Shown in pieces: positions 32,875 to 41,036 of a DNA stretch of 41,143 nt. Position 1 is the first letter of the stretch; every line of letters begins with the position of its first letter. The DNA is from Candidatus Eiseniibacteriota bacterium (GTDB lineage Bacteria > Eisenbacteria > RBG-16-71-46), in contig JACRPT010000111.1 of assembly GCA_016223045.1 (NCBI GenBank), positions 1 to 41,143 on the forward strand, given 5' to 3'. Under the pieces are notes generated by a model. That model had not been told where the DNA came from and searched no databases. It was given only the letters and a program-made list of their open reading frames with translations. A program made the translations under genes and the position numbers.

Positions 32875-33513
32875 TTAGCGGTTCGTGACTTCCGCCATGT
32901 CCGGGGCGGTCCGCCGGGCCTTCCGGAACCGCGTGCTCGGGCGGGTGATGGCGGGGTCGGGGAAGTTCTCGATCTCGCGGACGGCGCCCGGCAGCCGCTC
33001 GTTCGCCGCGACCTCGCCCCAGAAGAGCGCACCGCCGAGACACGACGCGACGCAGGCCGGCTGGAGCCCCGCGTCCAAGCGCGGATAGCACGCGATGCAC
33101 TTCTCGTAGCGTTGCGGCCCGCCGTCCGCGGGTTTCTCGTTGGGCTGGGGGACGCCATACGGGCACGCCTCGCGGCACTGGCCGCAGAAGATGCACGTCA
33201 CCTTGCTCAAGTCGAGCGTGCCGTCCGGCTTGACCCCGACGTCGTTGTAAATGACGAGGCCGTCCTGCTCCCGCTTCACGATGCGTTTCGCGGGGCAGAC
33301 CTTGATGCACGCCGGATCCTCGCAGTGGTTGCAAGCGAGCGAAAGGTACGCGACCACCGGGTGCGGATATCTTCCGCCCTCGTAGGTGTGCACCCTGCGG
33401 TACCGCACGCCCACGTCGGCCCGCCACTGGTTCTTGCAGGCGCCTTCGCACGACCGGCAGCCGATGCAGGCGTCCTGGTCGAAGAAGAAGCCGAACTGCT
33501 TCGTCACCGCCAT
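32875..33513 (-). CDS. Four-cluster Fe-S electron-transfer subunit (DmsB/PsrB type)
   Basis: 212 aa with four [4Fe-4S] motifs: C-I-G-C-R-S-C-E-G-A-C, C-N-H-C-E-D-P-A-C, C-I-F-C-G-Q-C-R-E-A-C-P, and C-I-A-C-Y-P then C-V-A-S-C. There is no signal peptide, so it is presumably carried out by the Tat system with its catalytic partner. Third gene in the operon, 18 bp after the catalytic subunit gene. It would pass electrons between the Mo subunit and a membrane or soluble partner, but no NrfD/DmsC-type anchor gene is present. Confidence 0.92.
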   Translation of the reverse strand: MAVTKQFGFFFDQDACIGCRSCEGACKNQWRADVGVRYRRVHTYEGGRYPHPVVAYLSLACNHCEDPACIKVCPAKRIVKREQDGLVIYNDVGVKPDGTLDLSKVTCIFCGQCREACPYGVPQPNEKPADGGPQRYEKCIACYPRLDAGLQPACVASCLGGALFWGEVAANERLPGAVREIENFPDPAITRPSTRFRKARRTAPDMAEVTNR

Positions 33514-33531
33514 GGCGTTTTCCTCCTTCGC

Positions 33532-35916
33532 TCAGGCCCTGCGGACCCGGACTCCGATTTCCTTGGTGACGGCCTGACCCGAGATGGGATCGGCCTTCCC
33601 TGGCATGAACTGGCCGTCGTCCATGCCCTTCCCCTTCGCGACCGATCCGAGCGCCCAGTGGCCGTAGCCGTGGTGGAGACCCACGACCTCCGGATGGATG
33701 CACTCGGTGACACGCGCCGTGCCCTCGGCCTTCGCGTGCGGGGATTCGACCACGATGCGGTCGCCGTCCGCGATCCCGAGGTTCTTCGCCGTCTCCGTGT
33801 TGATCCAGAGCGGGTTGTCGGGCTTCATCTCCATGAGATAGGGGTTGTTGAACGTCCGCGTGTGCGTGTGCTCGGCCTGCTTCCAGGCAACGAGGGCGAG
33901 CGGATACTCGGACGTCGGCTTGTCCACGGGGTCGGTGTAGGCGGGCAGGGCGTCGTAGCCCTTGTCGGCGAGCTGCTTGCTCACGAGCTCGATCTTCCTC
34001 GACGGCGTGTTGAAACCCTTGATGACGAAGCCACCCGTCGAGAGCCCGACCGCCTTCCCGTCGGGGCCCTTCACCACATGCGTGGCGTCGTCCACCGTGG
34101 AGCCGGCGGGCGGCGTGACCATGCCCGCGTACTTCTTGTAGCTCGTCGAGCCGCCGATCCACACCGCGCCGGGCAGGGCCTTGAGCTCGTCGAGCGTGAT
34201 CCCGATGCCGCCCTTGAGCTCGTCCGAGAGGTACTGCTTGTACGTCATGTCGAATCCCTTGCCGTCCTTGTCCTTCAATTCGAGCTTCCGGCCGAGGGCG
34301 AAGACGAACTCGTACTCTGGCATGCCGCCGATCCATGACTTCACGACCGGCTGGCGGAGCGTGACCGACGGGAACGTGACCCAGTTGCCCGTGAGGTCGT
34401 AGCGCTCGAGGTAGTGGGACCCCGGCACCACGAGGTCGGCCAGGTCCGCGGTCTCGGACATCATCGTGTCGACGGCCATCACAAACTCCATGTTCCGGAT
34501 GGCCTCGATGTTCTTCGCACGGCCGGGGACGCTCATGACCCAGTTCTGCATCACGAACACCGCGGCCTTCACCGGGTACGGCTTCCCCGTGATCATGGCC
34601 TCGCGGGCCTGCACGTAGATGCCGGAGCCGTGCCCGAACGGGAACGTCGTCCCCAGGCCGTCGCTTCGCGCCGCCTTCGGCTTGTCCACGTTAAGTGTGC
34701 GGCGCTTCGCGCCCTTGCGGTCGGGCATGATCATCGTGCCGGGCCGGTCGTAGGCGCCCAGGAGGGCCGGGAGGATGGCGATTGCGCGCGCCCCCTGCGT
34801 CGCGTTCGTGTGGTGGCCCGGGCCCGACCAGGCGTCGATGCACGGCGCCCTGGCCGCCGCGATCTCCTTTGCGAGCCGCTCGATCGTCGCCGCCGGGACG
34901 GACGTGACGTCCTCCGCCCAGCGCGGCGTCTTGTCCCTGACGTACTTCGCATACTCGTCGAAGCCGACCGTCCACTCGCGCACGAACTTCCTGTTGTAGA
35001 GCCCGTGCTCGACGAGGACGTGGCCGATCGCGAGCGCCAGCGCCCCATCCGTCCCGGGGCGAATGGGCACCCACTCGTCGGCCTTGGCGGCGGTGTGCGT
35101 GAACACGGGGTCCACGACGACCAGCCGCCCGCCGCCCTGGCGCCCCTGACGCATCGCCCGCGGCAGCCAGCACCACTTGATCGCGGAAAGCGGGTTCCAG
35201 CCGAAGAGCATCACGTAGTCGCTGTGCGCGAGGTCCGGGAGCGGCCGCTCGTCGCCCATCACGGTGCTGAACCCGCGTTTCCGGGAGACGTCGCAGAGGT
35301 TGCTGTGGTTCAGGTAGTTCGGCGTCCCGAAGAGCTGGCAGAAGTCGGCCTGCGGGTTCACGAAGGAGTGGTCTTCGGAAAACCAGACGAGCGCTTCGGG
35401 GCCGTACTGCTTGCGGATCGCGTCCAGGCGCTCGGCGGCGTAGCCGATCGCCTCGTCCCACGAGATCGCCTCCCACTCCCCCGAGCCGCGCTCGCCCTTC
35501 CGGCGCATCGGGGCCTTGAGGCGGTCCGGGTCGTAGAGCGTCCGGATCCCGGTGTTGCCCTTGGGGCACATCCGCCCGCCATTCACCTTCTCGCGGTGGA
35601 AGTCGTCCGAGATCGCCGCGATGCTAATCGGGTTGTGAGGGCTCGGCGCGATGAAGCGCACCATGCCGTCAATCACGTGGACCTGGATCCCCGTCTGCCC
35701 GCCGCACTGGTTGCAGCACGAGTAGATCCACTCGCCGAGCTCCGCGGCCTCCGCCGGGCGCGCGCCGAGGAGGCGCAGGCCCCCTCCCGCCACGCTCTCC
35801 CAGAAGACCAGGGCCGCGGTGGCGCCCATGCCCTGGAGGAAGCTGCGGCGCGTGAAACCGCCTTTCGGGATTCTCGGGAGCTTCGATTCCAGCTCGGGTG
35901 CTTCCCTGGTGGCCAT
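33532..35916 (-). CDS. Tat-exported molybdopterin oxidoreductase catalytic subunit
   Basis: 794 aa of the DMSO-reductase (CISM) superfamily. Twin-arginine signal F-T-R-R-S-F-L-Q-G at residues 21-29. N-terminal cluster region C67-C68-N-Q-C71 with C117, in which Thr75 sits where the third cluster Cys is usual. The likely Mo ligand is C208 in N-H-S-N-L-C-D, as in polysulfide/thiosulfate-type enzymes. W-N-P and G-T-D-G-A-L-A-L-A mark cofactor binding. The C-terminal cofactor domain contains H-H-G-Y-G-H-W. The electron acceptor or donor is not deducible; sulfur or other oxyanion reduction fits the Cys ligand. Confidence 0.88.
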   Translation of the reverse strand: MATREAPELESKLPRIPKGGFTRRSFLQGMGATAALVFWESVAGGGLRLLGARPAEAAELGEWIYSCCNQCGGQTGIQVHVIDGMVRFIAPSPHNPISIAAISDDFHREKVNGGRMCPKGNTGIRTLYDPDRLKAPMRRKGERGSGEWEAISWDEAIGYAAERLDAIRKQYGPEALVWFSEDHSFVNPQADFCQLFGTPNYLNHSNLCDVSRKRGFSTVMGDERPLPDLAHSDYVMLFGWNPLSAIKWCWLPRAMRQGRQGGGRLVVVDPVFTHTAAKADEWVPIRPGTDGALALAIGHVLVEHGLYNRKFVREWTVGFDEYAKYVRDKTPRWAEDVTSVPAATIERLAKEIAAARAPCIDAWSGPGHHTNATQGARAIAILPALLGAYDRPGTMIMPDRKGAKRRTLNVDKPKAARSDGLGTTFPFGHGSGIYVQAREAMITGKPYPVKAAVFVMQNWVMSVPGRAKNIEAIRNMEFVMAVDTMMSETADLADLVVPGSHYLERYDLTGNWVTFPSVTLRQPVVKSWIGGMPEYEFVFALGRKLELKDKDGKGFDMTYKQYLSDELKGGIGITLDELKALPGAVWIGGSTSYKKYAGMVTPPAGSTVDDATHVVKGPDGKAVGLSTGGFVIKGFNTPSRKIELVSKQLADKGYDALPAYTDPVDKPTSEYPLALVAWKQAEHTHTRTFNNPYLMEMKPDNPLWINTETAKNLGIADGDRIVVESPHAKAEGTARVTECIHPEVVGLHHGYGHWALGSVAKGKGMDDGQFMPGKADPISGQAVTKEIGVRVRRA

Positions 35917-35930
35917 GCCGCACCTCCCGG

Positions 35931-36983
35931 TCAGTACTTGATTTCGAAGTGGCCGAAGGCGACGGTGGTGTTCCTGTTCGCCGTCGTCTCCTTCTCGAAC
36001 CTCTTGGCCTGCACGTCGAGGAAGAGCTTCACGCCGTCGGCGAGCTGCACGCCGACCCCGGCAATGGTCCGGTTCCAGCCGTCATCCACCTTGTCCTTGT
36101 TGGGGTCGAACTGGTCCCAGCGCGCCATCGCCCAGGTCTTTGGCGTGAACTTGACGAGGCCGTAGACGGACGGACCTCCGGATCTCACCGTGGCGGCGTG
36201 CGGGGCGGCCTCATCCCCCACCCACCAGTTGCCGCCCGCGATCGTGAAGCGCGCGTGCTCGTAGGAGGCGTAGGCCACAGCGCGCGTGTTGCGCTGGTCA
36301 GTGTTCCGGTCGTTGAAGTTCCCGAAGGCGGAAAGACGCAGGCCCTTGAGCGTCGCGTTCCCGGGCGCGGGCACGATCGTCACCCGTGCGTGGTAGTCCT
36401 TGAACTTGTTCACCTCGGGCGCGGCGTATGTCTCGCCGTTCATGACGGCGACGTGGTACTCGCCATAGCTCTGGGGCAGGGCACCGCGGAGGGTCACCCC
36501 GAGGTCCGTCGAGGTGAGCTTCTTCTCCGTGTCCATGAAGACCGTCGAGACGAAGCGGTGCTGGAAGATCTTCTCCTCGAAGGGCACCCACGGGAGGTCC
36601 ACCATCCCGAAGCTCACGTCCGCCCTGGGGAAGACCTCCTTGAAGGTGACGTAGGCGTGCTTGAGGCGCACGGCCCAGCCCTTGTAGTACCCGTACTTCG
36701 TGGCTCCCGTGGTGTCGGCGATCGCCTCTTTCGTGTTCTGGTAGATGCCCATCGTCATGCGGAAGGCGACCTTCTCGGCAAGGTTCTCCTGCGCGATGAG
36801 GTACATGCGCTGGATGTCGAATCCGTTCTTGTCCAACGCACCGTCCGACAGGTCCCACGCGTAGTTCGCGTAGACCACGCCCTCGAGCTTCACCTGCTTG
36901 AGGGTCGTCTCGGCGGCCGTGGCGCTCTCGGCAAGCCCGAATGCCGCCAGCACCACCATCGGGAATAGCGCGATCGCACGCAT
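35931..36983 (-). CDS. Outer-membrane porin-like protein, first gene of the molybdoenzyme operon
   Basis: 350 aa from ATG 36983: signal peptide (A-I-A-L-F-P-M-V-V-L-A-A-F-G-L ending A-T-A), then alternating amphipathic beta strands rich in Tyr/Phe/Trp and a C-terminal aromatic (F-G-H-F-E-I-K-Y) typical of beta-barrels sorted to the outer membrane. The layout resembles phosphate-selective (OprO/P-like) porins. GGAGGA precedes the start. It ends 14 bp before the catalytic subunit gene, suggesting it admits that enzyme's substrate. The long upstream frame was rejected because it has no signal or conservation. Confidence 0.78.
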   Translation of the reverse strand: MRAIALFPMVVLAAFGLAESATAAETTLKQVKLEGVVYANYAWDLSDGALDKNGFDIQRMYLIAQENLAEKVAFRMTMGIYQNTKEAIADTTGATKYGYYKGWAVRLKHAYVTFKEVFPRADVSFGMVDLPWVPFEEKIFQHRFVSTVFMDTEKKLTSTDLGVTLRGALPQSYGEYHVAVMNGETYAAPEVNKFKDYHARVTIVPAPGNATLKGLRLSAFGNFNDRNTDQRNTRAVAYASYEHARFTIAGGNWWVGDEAAPHAATVRSGGPSVYGLVKFTPKTWAMARWDQFDPNKDKVDDGWNRTIAGVGVQLADGVKLFLDVQAKRFEKETTANRNTTVAFGHFEIKY

Positions 36984-37345
36984 CTGGTCAGGGTCCTCCG
37001 TGAGAGACAGGTGGCGGCGAGCAGACGGGGCCGGTACGGCGAGATGCGAGGGGACTCGGGTGTCGGCACTCGGTCCCAGGCTGCTTGCTGGCGATCCCCG
37101 CGTCGGGCGCGAACCCCGGCAGCAGGACGATGGCGCTGGAGTCTCGCGGTGCCGGAAGCGGGCATCAATACTCCCAAAGAACCACCGCAGCCCACGGCCT
37201 CCGCAGGCTGGTGCAGCGCGCCCCTGGCCACTGCCCGCCGGCAGGCTCAAGTCGCTCATCTCCACTGCCGATGACATCCGGAGCGAATCCGCCGTGGACG
37301 GAGTCCGCCCGGCGGTCCTTCACTTCCCCGCGGGGTGATCCGACG
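36984..37345. other. Divergent intergenic region, porin gene / GAF gene
   Basis: A 362-bp gap between divergently read operons. On the minus strand a TATTGA box (near 37168) and AT-richer stretch is the only promoter-like spot, without a good -35. No operator palindrome or gene stands out. Confidence 0.4.
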
Positions 37346-37825
37346 ATGGCTGCGGCTCCGCTGATCGAGAAGCTCGACGCCATGGCCCGGAACGGCGCCG
37401 ACCTCCAGTCGCTGCTGGAGGCCGCGGTCGCCGGCCTGCATGCGGCGCACCCGCAGTTCCATTGGACCGGGATCTACGAGCTGTTCGCGGACGGCGCGCT
37501 CAGGCTCGGGCCGTTCGTGGGCGCGCCCACCGAGCACGTCTTCATCGGCTACGGCCAGGGCGTGTGCGGCACCGCCATCGCCGAGCGCCGCAACCTGAAC
37601 ATCCCCGACGTGAGCAAGGCGCCGAACTACCTCGCGTGCAGCACCGAGACCCGCTCCGAGCTGGTGGTGCTGATCCGCTCCGGCGAGGCCATCCACGGGC
37701 AGATCGACGTTGACAGCCACGATCTGGCCGCCTTCGACGAGCAGGCGGTGGCCGCGGTCGAAGCGGTGGCCGACCGGCTGGCGAAGGCGTACGACCTGCA
37801 CAGCACGCCCCACCCGAGCTCGTAG
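37346..37825 (+). CDS. msrC: Free methionine-(R)-sulfoxide reductase (GAF domain)
   Basis: 159 aa, a single GAF domain that reduces free Met-R-sulfoxide. Typical H-W-T-G-I-Y-E-L, G-Q-G-V-C74-G-T-A-I-A-E and Y-L-A-C98-S-T-E-T-R-S-E-L-V. C98 corresponds to the catalytic Cys118 and C74 to Cys94 of the E. coli enzyme; the third family cysteine (Cys84) is absent. Ends D-V-D-S-H-D-L-A-A-F, the usual closing strand. ATG at 37346; 18 bp before the histidine kinase gene. The close gap suggests co-transcription with the sensor kinase. Confidence 0.85.
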   Translation: MAAAPLIEKLDAMARNGADLQSLLEAAVAGLHAAHPQFHWTGIYELFADGALRLGPFVGAPTEHVFIGYGQGVCGTAIAERRNLNIPDVSKAPNYLACSTETRSELVVLIRSGEAIHGQIDVDSHDLAAFDEQAVAAVEAVADRLAKAYDLHSTPHPSS

Positions 37826-37843
37826 CGCACCGCGCTCACCGCC

Positions 37844-39847
37844 ATGGACGGCCCCCCGGCGCAGGACCTCGCGAGCCTCCTCGAGCTGTTCGTCCCCATC
37901 CTCTCGGCCGAGTCGGTCGAGGGCACGCTCGCGGCTGCCGCGCGTCTCGCGGGTGAGCTCTCCGGAGCGCCGGCGGCGGCAGCCTTCCTGATCCAGGGGG
38001 AGGAGCTGGGTGGCGAGGAGTGGTTCCCCGCTGCCGACGCGGTGCGCGCGCGCTTCGGACCGCACCTGCGCCGGCTCGCCGGGGACTCGGCGCGCCGCGG
38101 CACGGCGGTGACCGCGCCGTTCCCGCCCGGGCTGGAGGACGGCGGCGAGCCGCGCGTCCTGCTGCTCGCGGACGGTGGCCGCACGCTGGGCGTGCTGTGC
38201 GTGGCCTGTCCGCCGGCGCACGGCGAGAGCTGCTCGCGCCTCGGCGGGCTCGTCGCCCCGGTCATCGCGCGGCAGCTCGCCGTGCACCGGGACGCGAGGG
38301 AGCAGCGCGCGACGCGCGCCCGCTACGAGCGCTGGTTCCGCCAGCTCGATCAGCACCTCCGCGTCCTCGACCGCGAACGCCAGAAGTTCGCGGCGGTGGC
38401 GGGCCAGTCCGACATCTTCGTGCTCAGCGTCGACCCCGCGGGCGTGGTGCGCTGGACCAATCGCGCCATGGTGCGGCAGCTCGATCACGACTCGCCCGGC
38501 TGGCCCGGGCGCCCGTGCGGGGAGGCGTGGAAGCTGTTCGGCGCGCCCACCGAGGACTTCTGCCCGGTGGCGCGGGCCTTCGAGACGCATCAGACGGCCC
38601 GCCAGGAGTTCCGCCGCGAGGACGCGGACGGTACGCACATCTTCTGCGCCACGGCGTTGCCGATCTTCGGGCCCGACGGCCGCGCGCACGAGGCGCTGGT
38701 GCTGGTGCAGGATCTGACCGGCCTCGAAGTGGTGCGCCGGGTCGAGCAGCGGCTCAGGCACGTGGTGTCGAACTCGCCGATCGTGCTGTTCGCCCTCGAC
38801 CGCGACGGCGTCTTCACGCTCTCCGAGGGCAAGGCGCTCGCGGCGCTGGGGCTCGAGCCCGGGCAGGCCGTGGGGCAGTCGGTGTTCGACCTCTATCGCG
38901 ATCACCCCGCCATCGTCGCGGACGTGCGACGCGCGCTCGCGGGCGAGGAGTTCTCCACGACGGCCGAGGTCGGGCCGCTCACGTTCGAGACACGGTTCTC
39001 GCCGTTGCGTGACGCGGCGGGCGACCTGGCTGGTACGATCGGCGCGTCCACCGACATCTCGGAGCGCCGGCGGCTCGAAGGCCGGCTTCTCCACGCGCAC
39101 GAGATGGAGGTGCTCGGCCGCCTCGCGGGCGGCGTCGCGCACGACTTCAACGACCTGCTCACCGTCATCCTGGGCAACGCCGAGCTGATGCTGTCGCGCG
39201 TGCAGCCGGGGCACCCGCTGCGCCACTGCGCCGAAGAGGTGCAGAAGGCGGGCGCGCAGGGCGCGCGCCTCACCCGCCAGCTCCTCGCGTTCAGCCGGCG
39301 GGAGACCGCGGTCGCGCCGCAGCGACTCGACCTCGACGCGGTGGTGGACGAGATGGGGACCATGCTGCGCCGCGTCGTCGGCCAGGACATCGAGATCGAG
39401 ACGGTCCGATCCTCCGCGCCGGCGCCGGTGCGGGCCGACCGCGCGCTGCTCGAGCAGCTGCTGGTGAATCTGGCGCTCAGCTCGAAGGGCGCGATGCCGC
39501 GAGGCGGGAAGCTGTGTCTCGAGGTCGGCGCGGGCGTCCTGCCGGAGCGGGAGGCCGGCGCGGGCGAAGGCCTGCCCGCGGGCGCCTACGTCTCGCTGAC
39601 CGTGCTGGACACGGGCTGCGGCATGGACGAGCAGACGCTCGCGCACGTGTTCGAGCCGTTCTTCGGCACGGAGGAGCGTGGCGTGGGCGGGCTCGGGCTG
39701 CCGCTCGCATACGACATCGTGCGGCGCAGCGGCGGCGACATGCGGATCGAGAGCCGCGTCGGCGAAGGCACCACGGTCGTCATCCGCCTGCCGCGCGACG
39801 ACGCGGCCGGGGCCGCGGGCGAAGACGAGCTGCGCGCGGCGGCGTAG
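37844..39847 (+). CDS. PAS-containing hybrid-type sensor histidine kinase with degenerate ATPase boxes
   Basis: 667 aa. Residues about 1-155 resemble a GAF-like sensor, two PAS domains follow (about 180-290 and 295-415), then a HisKA dimerisation domain with H433 in G-G-V-A-H-D-F-N-D-L-L, and an HATPase domain. The kinase core is odd: the N-box reads N-L-A-L-S-S-K-G-A-M where active kinases have N-A-R-D-A, and the G2 region is G-V-G-G-L-G-L. G1 (D-T-G-C-G-M) is intact. No transmembrane segment and no receiver domain, so it is cytoplasmic. It may have weak or no kinase activity. Confidence 0.82.
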   Translation: MDGPPAQDLASLLELFVPILSAESVEGTLAAAARLAGELSGAPAAAAFLIQGEELGGEEWFPAADAVRARFGPHLRRLAGDSARRGTAVTAPFPPGLEDGGEPRVLLLADGGRTLGVLCVACPPAHGESCSRLGGLVAPVIARQLAVHRDAREQRATRARYERWFRQLDQHLRVLDRERQKFAAVAGQSDIFVLSVDPAGVVRWTNRAMVRQLDHDSPGWPGRPCGEAWKLFGAPTEDFCPVARAFETHQTARQEFRREDADGTHIFCATALPIFGPDGRAHEALVLVQDLTGLEVVRRVEQRLRHVVSNSPIVLFALDRDGVFTLSEGKALAALGLEPGQAVGQSVFDLYRDHPAIVADVRRALAGEEFSTTAEVGPLTFETRFSPLRDAAGDLAGTIGASTDISERRRLEGRLLHAHEMEVLGRLAGGVAHDFNDLLTVILGNAELMLSRVQPGHPLRHCAEEVQKAGAQGARLTRQLLAFSRRETAVAPQRLDLDAVVDEMGTMLRRVVGQDIEIETVRSSAPAPVRADRALLEQLLVNLALSSKGAMPRGGKLCLEVGAGVLPEREAGAGEGLPAGAYVSLTVLDTGCGMDEQTLAHVFEPFFGTEERGVGGLGLPLAYDIVRRSGGDMRIESRVGEGTTVVIRLPRDDAAGAAGEDELRAAA

Positions 39848-39986
39848 GCGCCGTGGCGCGCGCAAGCCGGTGTCACGAGCCACAGGTCTGCCGTCGCACC
39901 GGGGCGCCGCGGCGCCCGAATGCCGGCGAAGCTCCGACCCGGACCCCTCGCGCTCCTTCGCGCCGGAGTGCGGCCGCGCGCCAGCG

Positions 39987-40017
39987 AAAAGGCCCCGGCG
40001 CTCGGGCACCGGGGCCT
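39987..40017 (-). terminator. Intrinsic terminator of the HU gene
   Basis: Perfect 9-bp stem AGGCCCCGG (39990-39998) with CCGGGGCCT (40009-40017), 10-nt loop, followed on the minus strand by TTTTCGC. It lies 19 bp after the HU stop codon. Confidence 0.8.
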
Positions 40018-40035
40018 CTCGCAATGGTGCGCGGT

Positions 40036-40317
40036 CTACTTGAGGGCCGACTCCTTCATGGCCTTCGCGATCCGGAACTTGAGCACGGTCTTGGCCGGGA
40101 TCTTGATGGGCTCGCCCGTCTGCGGGTTGCGGCCCATGCGCGCCTTGCGCTTCACGACCACGAGCTTGCCGACGCCCGGGAACACGAACCCGTTCCTGGC
40201 CTGCTTCGCAGCGAGGGTCGCGAGTTCCTCGAGGATCTGCGTGCCCTGCTTCTTCGTCAGGTCGAACTTGCTCGCGATGTAGCCGGCGACCTGGGACTTC
40301 GTCATCATCTTGGCCAT
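40036..40317 (-). CDS. hup: HU-family DNA-binding protein
   Basis: 93 aa, histone-like nucleoid protein that bends DNA. Helical half (T-K-S-Q-V-A-G-Y-I-A-S-K) then the beta-arm region with G-V-G-K-L-V-V-V-K-R-K-A-R-M-G-R-N-P-Q-T-G-E-P-I-K-I-P-A-K, the HU signature, and a helical end. ATG 40317 is preceded by AGGAAGG. It is monocistronic with its own promoter (40420-40393) and terminator (40017-39987). An inverted repeat GGCAC...GTGCC (40364-40379) lies in the leader. Confidence 0.93.
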   Translation of the reverse strand: MAKMMTKSQVAGYIASKFDLTKKQGTQILEELATLAAKQARNGFVFPGVGKLVVVKRKARMGRNPQTGEPIKIPAKTVLKFRIAKAMKESALK

Positions 40318-40392
40318 GGTTCCTTCCTCTCCTGAAGTGGGGTACGAGCGACGAATCCGGACGGGCACGTTCGTGTGCCTTAGCCGCGAGTG

Positions 40393-40420
40393 GGTATAGC
40401 AAGCACACCCGCATTTTCAA
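40393..40420 (-). promoter_or_regulatory. Promoter of the HU gene
   Basis: -35 TTGAAA (40420-40415), 16-bp spacer, -10 TATACC (40398-40393). The leader of about 70 nt contains a GGCAC/GTGCC inverted repeat that could be an operator. Confidence 0.6.
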
Positions 40421-40550
40421 AGGACTATTTCGCGCCCGCAACAGTTCCGAGCACGGCTGGCGCGGGCGAAACGTGGAGCATAATCCGGGCCGCGGCTGGC
40501 GCGGCTCGACGCGGGCTCGGCGCGCCGCCTCGCCGCGTCGGCGGTCGGGG

Positions 40551-40748
40551 CAGGAGCGCGCGGCCACGCCACCGCCCGCCACCCGCGCACGGCTGACCGA
40601 CAGGAGCGCGCGGCCACGCCATCGCCCGCCACCCGCGCACGGCTGACCGGCGGGAGCGCGCGGCCACGCCATCGCCCGCCGCGCGCGTACGGCGACCGGC
40701 AGGAGCGCGCGATCACGCCACCTCCCGCGGCCCGCATGCGGCCACCCG
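40551..40748. repeat. Four tandem copies of a 50-bp direct repeat
   Basis: Units begin at 40551, 40601, 40651 and 40700, each starting AGGAGCGCGCG (third CGGGAGCGCG) and continuing GCCACGCCATCGCCCGCC and GCGCACGGCTGACC. Copies diverge from left to right. No recognisable protein is encoded. Confidence 0.8.
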
Positions 40749-41036
40749 GCGGAGGTGTGGGGCCGCCGTGCTCCGCTGCCGCCCCGGGCGGCGCGCTTGC
40801 ATACGGTGTCGGGTGCGGGCGGCGCGACCTGCGCCATCGCCGGGCGCTCTCCCTTCCCGCGAGGCACCCGGCTCAACTCCATCGTGCGACTCAGGCTATG
40901 CGCGTTCCAGCCCCCTGAAAAGCGAACGCCCGGCCCCGACCCGCCTGCGGCGGGTGCCCCCGGGGCCCGGCGGTTTGGCTCGGCGCAACTTCCGAGGCGG
41001 GACTAAATCGTTTCGCCTGAATCGGCGAGGTTGAGG
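40749..41036. other. Gene-free stretch with a family-1 element
   Basis: GC-rich sequence with short frames only. A family-1 palindrome lies at 40929-40969. The AT-richer end (AAATCGTTTCGCC near 41005) may be an edge of a transposable element whose coding part is cut by the window border. Confidence 0.4.
40929..40969 (+). repeat. Family-1 palindromic element, intergenic
   Basis: ACCCGCC-TGC-GGCGGGT core with CCGGCCCCG before and GCCCCCGGGGCCCGG after it. Confidence 0.65.

Noticed and set aside
32153-34336. 727-aa frame spanning torD and upstream
   Set aside because: Only its last third is TorD; the rest is an out-of-frame reading of the Fe-S and Mo subunit genes.
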